DNA from: Pegoplata infirma
Lineage: Eukaryota > Arthropoda > Insecta > Diptera > Anthomyiidae
Reading direction: 5' to 3'
DNA length: 64,000 nucleotides
Assembly: GCA_963921195.1 (NCBI GenBank)
Contig: OY992537.1
Coordinates: 80,396,535-80,460,534, forward strand
Shown here: piece by piece, positions 44,741-54,977 of the stretch
How the letters are laid out: each line of letters opens with the position of its first letter
Position numbering within the stretch: position 1 is the stretch's first letter
Notes under the pieces: model-generated
Databases searched by the model: none
Seen by the model: only the letters and a program-made list of their open reading frames with translations
What the model was told of the DNA's origin: nothing
Made by a program: the position numbers and the translations under genes

Positions 44741-45794
44741 CCCAGATTTTGTATTTGAATTTCAAGCTTAAAAATTCTATACTGAAAAGCAGTATAAAAA
44801 CACTTATGCAATTATTCCTTTTTGCCACAGAAATACTATCATTCTTCTTATACAATGACCCTCAAATTGCTGCACAGTGTAATTAATTGTAAAAACCTTA
44901 ATTAAAAATTAAAAATCATTAGCATCTGACTTGGTACTTACAAAATTAGGGAGTCTCAAAAAAAAAATTTCAAAATTTGTGAATTTTATTTAAAAAAAAA
45001 TTAAAAGCTATGTTTTTTTCTTCATTTATTAAGGATGCCCTTTGCTTCTTGGAATTTTACTGGATAAATGTAAATTTGTCTGACCCACTTTGCCTGGCAG
45101 TCAAAAACTAACCCGCAGAAAATTTAAAAATTTTATATTACATGTTCTCTAACAGTAGTAGTGTATTCCGCTCAATGACGTATGGTAAAGAAATAACGTT
45201 AAACATCATTTCATATACATAGAAATGATGAGACGAAAATGAATTAAGCGTGAAATTATTCAATAGTTATTTACCAGAGTATTATTTTACAAAAAAAAAA
45301 ATGTTTATAGAACTCTACTAACGGTGAACCTGTAGTTATAGTATTTCTTTTGTTGTAGTGGAATTATAAATGAAATAAAATAAAGGAAGTTTTTAAATCT
45401 TTAAAACGACACCATAAATTTTTATATACCGTCCACTTACAATTCCAGTTGGCATAAAAAAAACGCTGACATATTTCTGACACCCTATTTACAAAAATGC
45501 TGACATCTTTATACAATTTTTCCAACTGTTTCCAATGACAAGTCAGCAATTGGTCAGCGGTTGTCTAAAACAATTGTTGGTGGCCACCGATGCAAGTGTT
45601 TACTGGTGATTAACTGCTGATTTATCATTGGGGACGTTTGAAAAAATCGTATGAAGATGTCAGAAATTCCAAAAAAGGAGAGTAAGCAGTATGTCAGCAG
45701 TGATTTTTGTTGCTTATCTGTACTAACAGCAAAAACAACAAACAAAAATGCAAGTCCCTTCATGTGTCTGCATTTCTAGATCATGTGGTAGACC
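44741..45794. other. Spacer, no gene seen
   Basis: Short frames on the minus strand at 45364-45549 and 45554-45763 (the latter starting with a hydrophobic stretch) have no recognisable features. Nothing else was supported. Confidence 0.35.
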
Positions 45795-45949
45795 ATTTGC
45801 GAAAAATGTTGACTATATAAGCTAACGATTAACAAAAAAGAAAATAAGAATAACTCTTTTCATTATCTTAAAACCAAAAATTTTGTTAACTTGGGCTTGT
45901 AACTTGGATAATAATTCACCTCGTGGTGAATAAAACAAATATTCACCAG

Positions 45950-46600
45950 CTGGTGAATAAAACGATATTATCAATATTTTTTTTCATCTATTTTTTTTTT
46001 TCATCAATATTTTTTTTCATTAATATTTTTTTTTTCATCAATATTTTTTCTTCATCAATATTTTTTTTCCATCTCATAAATATTTTTTTTTCATCAATAT
46101 TTTTTTTTTTTTTTTCATTAATATATTTTTTTTTTCATCAATATTTTTTTTTTAATCAAATTTTTTTTTCATCAAAAATTTTTTTTTTTATCAATATTTT
46201 TTTTTCATTGAATAAAACAAATATTCACAAGCTGCTGAATAAAACGTATTTGCATCAATATTTTTTTCATCAATATTTATTTTTTTAATAATATTTTTTT
46301 CGTCAATATTATTTCATTAATATTTTATTTTTTATCAATATTTTTCTTCATCAATATTTTGTTTTCATCAATATTTTTTTTCATCAATATTTTTTTTTTT
46401 TCATCAATGTTTTTTTTTTCATCAATATTTTTTTTATCAATATTTTTTTTCATCAATATTTTTTGTTTATCAATATATTTTTTTTTCATCAACATTTTTT
46501 TTCATCAATATTTTTTTTCTTTAATATTTTTTTTTTTCATCAAAAATTTTTTTTTCTTCAATATTTTTTTTTTTTTTTTCATCAATATTTTGAAAAGTTA
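45950..46600. repeat. Simple-repeat tract (TTTTTTTCATCAATAT)n
   Basis: About 35-40 degenerate units of 'ATCAATATTTTTTTTTC', complementary in type to 37490-37775. It is preceded by 'GGTGAATAAAACAAATATTC' blocks (45925-45965) and one more copy at 46208. The Phe/Ile-rich frames on the plus strand are products of this tract. Confidence 0.85.
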
Positions 46601-46689
46601 GCAATATTTCGAAAACTGTTCTACTTTGGAAATTTTGGACATCATTCTCAGATTCAGCGTGAGATAATACAACACTCAATAGAAAAACT

Positions 46690-46900
46690 CTGCCAAAAAA
46701 TCTGTAAAATGACTTTCAATTTGATTTAGCAACCTTTTGCCAGATTTTTTTGCTAAAATTGACATTTTTACTAAAATCTCTGTCTTTCAGTTCTTCAAAA
46801 TAGCAAAAATTTTACTGCATTTTTATGATTCTGTTTGCTGAATTTGAAAATATTTTTGATCATATTCTTAGCAAATTATTTTTTAATTATACAGAAATAG
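46690..46900. repeat. Dispersed repeat fragment related to 6960-7110
   Basis: 'ATTTTTACTAAAATCTCTGT', 'TGCTGAATTTGAAAATATTT' and 'TGATCATATTCTTAGCAAAT' correspond to blocks at 6997-7110. Old and diverged. Confidence 0.5.
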
Positions 46901-46953
46901 TTTGCTGTCATCGTTTTTTCAAAAAAAACTTTCTTATAGTGCGTTATACTAAA

Positions 46954-47070
46954 TTCACGCCTGAGGTGAAATCTCGTTCGAACGACATTTCGATCATATG
47001 GTTGTGTATAAAATGATATCGACCATATGATCGAAATCTCGTTCGAACGAGATTTCACCTCAGGTGTGAA
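46954..47070. repeat. 117-bp hairpin MITE
   Basis: Arms of ~47 bp, starting TTCACGCCTGAGGTGAAATC and ending with the complement, enclose a ~22-base loop. Each arm includes CTCGTTCGAACGA, itself palindromic, and TCGATCATATGG. The overlapping short frames on both strands are artefacts. Confidence 0.85.
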
Positions 47071-47071
47071 T

Positions 47072-47540
47072 AGGCCTTTAACATTGGAATTCTAATCTAG
47101 TGTAGTGCGATTTTAATCTACTTTGTAATATGTACCGTTTACATTGGCATTTTTTACATTTGAGAAGATTAGGATTGGCATTTAAAATAACAAGTTGGTA
47201 ATAAATGTGTGTGACAGCGCAAAAGACAGCGACGGCAATTAGTCGCCGTATGATTAACAAGGACAGCGACGGCGTTTACAATTAAAAATGTCGGCGGCAA
47301 GAACATACTTTGCGGCGTCATCAAAATGGCAGTCTTTGTGTCGGTGTTTTTCAGTGTTGGAAAATTAAAACAGAAATACTGATTGTATCAAACTTTGTCG
47401 ATTTGCGTGTCCGATTAGAGTCTTAACTACTAGATTAAAAAAAATAAATTTGTATGGGCAATCTAATAGATTGAAACTAGATTGGAGCCACAATCTACTT
47501 TTAGCTAGATTAGAAAACCACTGTAAACGCACTCTTAAGT
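47072..47540. repeat. Inverted-repeat element with CTAATCTAG subterminal motifs
   Basis: Left 'ACATTGGAATTCTAATCTAG' and right complement of 'CTAGATTAGAAAACCACTGT' are imperfectly mirrored, with more ATCTA motifs inside (47112, 47400-47500). It abuts the hairpin MITE on its left. The interior is fairly GC-rich near 47210-47340 ('GACAGCGACGGC' twice). No frame supported. Confidence 0.5.
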
Positions 47541-48939
47541 TATTTTTTCAAAGTGTTAATTTTTTTTCTTTTTTTACAATTTTTTACAATTTACTAATAA
47601 CAATGTGCTACAGTGAAAAAATACTTCTGATGTGACATGATATAAGTTGTTGGTTTTGTCGAGTAGCTCACAAAAATGCCCATTAAACTTGCCAGACATC
47701 CTCAAATTTTAGAGTTATTCTCAAAAAACTTTTTTTTGGGACTTTGCTCACTAAACCTTGTGTAATTCAAAAAATTTTCAACCGATTTTAAGTTTTTTAA
47801 CTGTTTTGGATAGAAGAAGGATAGGGCTTTCCATGTGTGTGAATGGGTCTACACATATAAGAAATATATCTATTGATTTTTTCTATAATATCTAATTTTT
47901 TTGTTATTTTTTTTAAATTTTTCGAGTTTATCGATTTTTTTCTGCTACAGTTCGTTTAACAACCTTTATATTTATGAACGCTCTTTTAAAGAAAATTTAA
48001 TTCTGAATACGCTGAGCTTTATCCTGAAAAAATAGGATAACAATTGACAGAGTTTTGATAATTTTTCTAAAAAAGAAAATTTAGATTTTGCAGAAAATCG
48101 CCGTCTAGATAACCCAGGCAAAAAAAATTAATTTGTCATAAGAGGTCATGTACAATACTTATAAAGGTTTTTGGTGCGCTGAATCCGAATCTGGCCTTTA
48201 AATTGCTCTATCACATCAGATTTTTGAGATATTGAATATATATTGATATATAAAAACTTAATAAGATTGCGCAATTTCATGGTCAAATTCGAATTGAGGG
48301 GGCCAAAAACCTTCAAAATAATGATGTTCTCAATATGTTCGTTTATTTTTTTATTTTTTGCCTTCCCAGCAAAATTTTCGGTTGCAAAGAACCGATTGTG
48401 GAACGACTTATACTTCCCTAGAACCTGTTCTTGTGCAACACCGATTCTTTTTATAAAGGGATTGTTCCAAAAGCAACAGGTGTTTGTAAGCAAAATTAGA
48501 ATATATTTTTGTTCCTCGGAATCGGTTCTAGAAGTAAAATTTGGAATAGAAATAAGAATTAAAGAAATATTTTGAATTGCATTTATTTATTAAACAAAGA
48601 TAAAGACAATCATATATAACATGGAATATTTACATTTTTTTAACACACAGTTATCCTTTTTCGCCTCCAAAGTTGCATTTTGGGCCTTAAAATCATGACA
48701 TACCAGAACATGGATTTTCTGCAAACAAAAATAAAAAACATAATATTATTGGTATTTGACCCGACCCAGACAATGAAAATTTAATTTACTCACCTTTGTT
48801 TATCCTGCTATTTTAGTAAAATTTTGTGTTTTTTCTTGGTTAACAAAAATAAATTGATATTAATTTTTTAATTTTTTTAACACATAATTTATTTTTAATT
48901 CCTGAGAACCAAAATGTTATGAAACTTTGATTGCAGAGA
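47541..48939. other. Spacer, no gene seen
   Basis: AT-rich. The overlapping plus/minus frames at 48146-48575 are complementary shadows without recognisable domains; neither is supported. Confidence 0.35.
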
Positions 48940-49568
48940 GAGTTGAAAATGCGAAAAATTACGATTTTTGCATTATTTGAAAGCCTGCACAGCAGCCAAT
49001 CAGTGGTATAAAGCGCAAAAGTATAATTTGTCTATGGTCTCCAACATAGAAAACAATTTTTTTCTAATTATTGCGTTTGGTTGGGTTACAATTGCGTTTT
49101 AAATTGACTCTGTTAAAATTATCATTTTTGTAAAAAGGGTAAGGTAGATACCTTAGTTTTTTTTGATATTTTTCAAAGAAAAACTAAAAAAAAAATAAAT
49201 ATTTTACAAATTTAAATTTTCTGTATTATTTTTCTTATAAACCGGAAGATATCTTTAATGGGTTTAAAAGTCTATAAGAAAGAATGAACTTTTGCCTAAA
49301 TTTTGAGCTCATCACAGTAAAGATTGATCATCTGGTTTTTGTTTTACAGCCTTTTAAAAATTGTGCATTTTCTTATTTTTTTCACAGTGTTTTTTTAAAA
49401 TACATGTTTGGCCAATAATAGTGCAATAACTTTAAATTTTTTGATCATATATTTGAGATCATAGTTATATTCTACTCTAACACTTTATACCAGATTTTTA
49501 TTCCTCCCAGTGGCTGCTGTGCAGGCTTTCAAAAAAGGCAAAAATCGCGTTTTTTCGCATTTTCCACC
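48940..49568. repeat. Foldback element with GAAAATGCGAAAAA ends
   Basis: Left 'GAAAATGCGAAAAATTACGA', then 'GAAAGCCTGCACAGCAGCCA', is mirrored at 49510-49568 by 'TGGCTGCTGTGCAGGCTTTC', then 'GCATTTTCC'. The arms are ~80 bp; interior AT-rich. Confidence 0.75.
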
Positions 49569-50720
49569 GCAAATAATTAAAATTCTAGACGTGATGGAAA
49601 AATTTGGAGCACTGATTTGAAATCAGCGAGTCAAAATCTTTAAAAATTTTATATCAAACTTCAAACCGGAGTCAAAAACCTTCGATTTGGTTATCGGTGT
49701 TATTTAATGAATCATCGGAAAGTCGACCGTGTAAAACTATCATCAGAATTGTCATCTATCCAACGGCAACTCTGTTACTTTCAACATGAAAAAAATAAAA
49801 ATCAATTTAAACGTCCATTAATACTGTCTTTACTTATTTACGTACCTTATTTTCCTGATCAACACAATGCATCAGTAGGGGGCATCCACAGCGTTTTGAT
49901 AAAACTTTAAAAAAGGACTAGCAAAAATTCACTACTACAAAAATTTCGCTTATCTTATAAGCTCTTTTATCTATTTCAAATGACAATGAAACTCCAAAAA
50001 TGACGTTGGCAATACAAAAACCTACGAAAATTCTTTATGGTAAAACAACGATAAATCCTTGATATTTGGCTATAAGTCAGTTATAATAAAACTATAAAAG
50101 TGATAAAGGATTTACATTTTTTTTTTCGTACAAAAAAAATTTAACTGAAGATGTTATGATGATAATGGGAAATTCGTATGCCTTCTAAAAATACGTAGTA
50201 TATATAATTTATATTTTTTAACGTATAAATTTATTTTAACCTTTTCAATGATTAAATTCTATAGAAAAATATTTCATCTTTTTATTTTGTGAATTCCTAA
50301 CACAATCATCAACACAACGTCAGAAAAAAATGTGAGAACAATAGTAACGACACACCATGATGAAGCTTTTCATAGGAGATGATATTGCAATCCTATTTTT
50401 TTTCTAAATCTTCTTTTACGTATGAGTATGCAAAAAAAATTACGCAATAAAAAAGATTTATTTTTATCGCTTCATATACTTTACAATGTTTAAATTGAGA
50501 AGCAATTTAGTGCATAAAAATGGTAGAAGAAAAAAAAATACAGTATTAAGCTGTCTAACTGGCTACGGGCTTATAAACACTGTGTTCAGGAAGAAAATTA
50601 ATAATTTGCATAACTTTTCACCTACTTAGAAACAGGCACGTACCCAAAATTTTGTTATATAAAAATATATTTTATATCTTCAGATATAGAAATGATATTT
50701 TCAATAATACAATTTAAGAT
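49569..50720. other. Spacer, no gene seen
   Basis: A 67-codon ATG frame at 49707-49910 has more balanced composition than its flanks, but no family resemblance or splice context was recognised. The rest is AT-rich. Confidence 0.35.
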
Positions 50721-52402
50721 CCCGAGTAAAAATATTTAGATATAATTATATCTAACAAGATATGATTGTATATATTTATATGTGATACAAGATCAAATTA
50801 TATATATCCAGATATGATAGATCTGTTGCTATATATAACGATATCTTGTATCATATCTGGTTATGTCTTCTATCATATCTGTCACTTTAGCAATATTTAT
50901 ATTCATATAACTATAAACTTAATCAAACATCTAAGCTTTTTTTAGAATTCCATTTTGAAAGAACACCTCTATTTTAAAAAATTGTTGGCATTTTTATTTG
51001 TGTTGATATCAAATAAAAAAAAATGAAATACAAAACACAAAAAAAAATAATTCGAATTATTTATTTGTCAAATAGAAAATAACAACATTTTAAATTAAAA
51101 AAAAAATATATTTAAAAAAAAACATAAAATTTGTATAATTTCTCTCAAAATAAAGGAAAATTTGAATTAAGCGTTAATGTATGTAAGTATTTTAGCAATT
51201 ACCACCAAAATTAAGAAGTAAAATTATTAATTTTTTTTTTTCTTAATTTGCAGATTGTTTCGAAATGGTTAATGCTGGTCAATTGGATTATCAAACTTTC
51301 AATATAATGAAGATGCAGAGTCGGGCGTCCCGTCAAATACAAATTTTAGATTTTCGTGTCGTAATACCTGCCAAACGATGGGCGCGGAATAGCTGATTGT
51401 GAAAAAATTTATAAAAAAAATTTGCAAAGGCATCTTCAGTCGCCAACCAGAGGTCAAAGTTGGAAAAATTAAGTTTTTCGATTAAAATTCATGTCCAAAT
51501 TTTTTAACCAAATTCGGATCAAAAATCAGGAATTTTTGTGTACTTTATGGAAAAAATATTTAAAAAATTCCAAAAATGATATTGTGGTCCACAGATAATG
51601 ATAAACATATTTTTTATTCAAAATGGTCCCTAAAGTTGCAAAGTGTTAAGTATGTTATCTAAAAAATATTTAAAATTTATAAAAAAATCGCGTTTTTATA
51701 TTTTTTTTATATATTTTTCACATAACATACTCAACATTTTCCAACTTTTAAGACCAATTTGGTTAAAAAAAAAATATTTTTATGGTTAAAAATCATCATC
51801 TGTGAACCAAAATCTCTATTTTGGATTTTTTTAAATATTTTTCCCAAAAAGTACGCAAAAAATCCTAATTTTTGAGCAGAATTTAGTAAAAAAATTCGGA
51901 CATGAATTTTGGTCGAAAAACGTAATTTTTTCCAACTTTGCGTACTGAAGATTCCTTTGCAAAATTTTGTGTGTAGATTAACTAAATTTTTTTTATTACA
52001 TTTTTAAATTTTGTAAGTTACATTTTTGAATACAAAAATTTTTTTAAACTGCTTTTAATTACATATATTATAGGTTAAAATATTGTTATCATTACAAGTA
52101 CTGAATAAAATTTAATTATATCGATTTTAAATGTGATCATTTTTTCTTATTAACCATAGAAATTTTGCAAAAATCAATGTACATAAGCTACAATATCAAT
52201 TCTGATCAAATCAGATCTAATAAGATCAGAATATATAAGGGACAAATGTCGGATCCAACGAGATCTAATTTGATCAGTTTGTATCAGAACTGATCAAAAC
52301 TGATATAATTAGATCGGGTCAATTTCCCGATCTGATAAGATCTGATTATATATTGAGCGAGATTTAAATAGATCTGGTGCAATATCAAAATTTTTACTCG
52401 GG
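50721..52402. mobile_element. Element with CCCGAGTAAAAA ends and GATC/GATATA motifs
   Basis: Ends CCCGAGTAAAAATAT (50721) and TTTTTACTCGGG (52402) mirror each other; AT flanks both. Subterminal regions (50735-50900 and 52190-52390) are packed with AGATATAAT, TGATCAGA and AGATCTGAT motifs. The ends match the internal CCCGAGTAAAAA blocks at 27049/30681 and are close to the CCCGACTAAAA ends of 26866-32042. An inverted-repeat element at 51429-51965 is nested inside. No transposase frame. Confidence 0.65.
51429..51965. repeat. Nested inverted-repeat element
   Basis: 'GGCATCTTCAGTCGCCAA' and 'AAGTTGGAAAAATTA.GTTTTTCG' at the left are mirrored by 'CGAAAAACGTAATTTTTTCC' and 'GAAGATTCCTTTGC' at the right; 'AAAAATTCGGACATGAATTTTGG'-type blocks also pair (in parts). 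Pairing continues almost to the centre (about 51700), so it is a foldback. Confidence 0.7.
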
Positions 52403-52702
52403 ATGGTATAGTTTTGGTGACAACGGAAATTAAGAGATTTTGTTGCCAAAAAATGTTTGAGAACATATGCATGGCAAATTGCATCGTCTACGCTAATTAT
52501 AACCTACTTTTTAATTTCAAGTTTCACCAAATTTGACAATTTTTAAATCAAAAATCTTCTCTGAATTTGGAACTTTTGTACACAAAAAAAATTACTCAAA
52601 ATTACAGTTTTTTTCAAATATTTATACATATGTACTCTAGGGCGGAGCGAAAAATGCATTTTCGTGAATTTCAATTGGGCGATATGTGGGATTGGTAAAA
52701 AT

Positions 52703-53342
52703 CATAGATGGGAATTTTTCATTACCATTGAAATTTAATTACCATTGGTTGATATCAATGGTAATGAAAAAATTTTCATTACCATTTAATGGTAATTAAA
52801 TTTTTTTAATTGAAAAAATAATTACTAATGGTAATGAAATGCACCAATTGATAAAAAACACCAATTATAATTAGTTTCAAAACCATTGGTTTGCACATTT
52901 TTGTTTTTTTGAAAAGTTAAAAATTTAAACATCAAAGTATGTTTTTACAAAAAAATATGAAAATGTCAAAGACAAAAAACAAAACGCAAATAAAAATTTC
53001 AAATATTGTGTTATACAAAGGCAATCAACGTGTGTTTGGTTTATAAAATGTGAAAAACTAAAACACCATATAACAAAAAACAACAGATATTTCCAAATAT
53101 TAACGATTTTGACAAAATTGTGACGACTTTTACTAATGGTAATTATTTTTTTTAAGTGATGGCATACCAATGGTAATTATTTTTTTTTTAATTTTCATTA
53201 GTAATTAAATTGATAAGTAATTTAATTGGTACAATTGATACAACCAATGGTAATGAAAAAAATTTCATTACCATTGACATCAATTAAATGGTAATTAAAC
53301 CATCAATTAATTGGTCCCTTTAATTAATTAGTCCCATCTATG
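52703..53342. mobile_element. 640-bp hAT-type MITE (8-bp TSD GTAAAAAT)
   Basis: Ends CATAGATGGGA and TCCCATCTATG; flanks are perfect 8-bp repeats GTAAAAAT (52695-52702, 53343-53350), fitting nTnnnnAn. Both halves are dense in ACCATTGGT and ATTACCATT/AATGGTAAT motifs. No transposase frame; the minus frame at 52925-53170 is unsupported. Confidence 0.85.
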
Positions 53343-53579
53343 GTAAAAATATATGCAAAAACGATGTTGTAAAAATTTCAGAAAGATCGCAATTCATCTT
53401 GGTGTCCCCCTTCAGCGCTGAAGTTTCAACTTTTCTAAGCCAAAGAGCATTTTATAAAAAGAAATTAAAAAATTAAAATTTGATCAGATCTTCTAAATTT
53501 TTGATTTTATGACATCTAGTTAATCATGGTAAGCCTCGGCGATGTTTAGGTTGAACTTTGGTGTAGACAAAAAGTGTAA

Positions 53580-54650
53580 ACGCAGTTCGATTTTTACTTG
53601 ATTAAATGTCACAAAACTGTTAACAGCGAAATCGGAGCTGCTCGCATTCGCGAGATATCGCGAAATTAGTGTTTTAGTGTTTTCTAAAATTTTGACAATG
53701 AAGTTTTTTAAATATCTTCAAAAACTGAGTATAGAGTTTTAATTGTATTTACTTGCAGGAAACAGAACTGTTAACATCGAAATCATATCTTCTCAAATTC
53801 GAGAGAAAAAATTACAAAAAAAATTTAAAATTTAATTTGTCGCGGTCGAGATATTGATTTGGGGCATTTGTACCACTTTCAACCACGTAAAATTTAAACT
53901 GCATACCATATAGTAGTAGTAGTATTTGACTTTTCTTGATTTTTTTTTTTCATTAAAAAAAAAAAAAAAATTAATAAAAAACCTTGAACAGTAATTTTAG
54001 AATTTCTCGGAAAATTTATCATCTATAATTTTTATGCTTGCAGTTTTATCATCTTTAATAAACTCGAACTCAAATTGCATGCCACATTTTTGTCGCTAAT
54101 TGAAGTTTAACACAAAGTAATGAATAAATAGTAGTATTGCGAGTTTTTTTTAGCGATATCTCAAAGAATGGAGCAGCTAGAATTTAAATATTAACAGCCT
54201 TATGACCTTTGATCAATAGCAAGTCAAACTGCATTTCGCGTTTTTCAGCAATTTTAAAGAAACTTCTTTTTATTATTAAAAACAAGAAAAAAAAAACAAA
54301 AAGCTGTTTTCGCTTTTTCTCGTGAAAGCGAGCAGCAATATTTTTTTTCTTGGCAGTTTTAATTTTTTCCAACATGCTCAAATCAAACTGCATACCACTT
54401 TTTTTATCATTTTTAAAGAACTGTTTTTAAAATATAAATAAATAATAAAAAAAAATTATATAATTAAGCGATATCTCGCGAAATTTAACACCTACAATTT
54501 CGATGTCAATAGCTGTGTGATCTTTCATCAAGCACAAACTGCATACCATGTTTTTACGAAATTTTAAAGAAACCTATCCAAAGATAAAAACGAAAACAAA
54601 AACAGCAAAAAATTAATTTAGCGATTTCTAGCGAACTAAAGAAGAGAGGG
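53580..54650. repeat. Degenerate tandem repeat, ~155-175-bp unit
   Basis: 'CAAACTGCATACCA' or variants recur near 53896, 54071, 54225, 54383 and 54535, each followed by '..TTTTAAAGAA'. 'GCGATATCTCGCGAA'-type blocks precede most of them. The units are strongly diverged. No frame supported. Confidence 0.6.
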
Positions 54651-54714
54651 TTTTGATGCTTTCTTTTTTGTAACATTTAAATAAGTACACACACAAAAAA
54701 TAAGATAATTTTAT

Positions 54715-54965
54715 AAAAAAAAATTGTAAATTCACGAGAACTCCTCGTAATTTCAATTGCGCCAAAAAACTGTAAATTTGCAATTTTATTGGTAAAAAGC
54801 TTGTAAAATTACAAAGTTATTGGTAAATAGCTTGTAAAATTACTAGGAATTCTCGTAAAATAGGAGGTAGCAAAAAATCTAGCAAAATTACGAAACCTCC
54901 TTGTTAACTTTATTGTGTCAAAAAATTTGTAAATTTACAATTTTATTGGTAAAAACCTTGTAAAA
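54715..54965. repeat. Second copy of the repeat at 11985-12082 / 15051-15190
   Basis: 'TTGCGCCAAAAAACTGTAAA', 'GGTAAAAAGCTTGTAAAATT' and 'GGAATTCTCGTAAAATAGGA' appear here uninterrupted, which confirms the empty site of the retrotransposon at 12083-15050. The stretch ends directly at the 35-bp satellite. Confidence 0.8.
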
Positions 54966-54977
54966 TAAAAAAAAACG

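Noticed and set aside
45923..46729. Phe/Ile-rich plus-strand frames that look like membrane proteins
   Set aside because: They are translations of the (TTTTTTTCATCAATAT)n tract.
49707..49910. 67-codon ATG frame with balanced composition
   Set aside because: No homology, splice sites or promoter context could be recognised; kept only as a note in the spacer entry.
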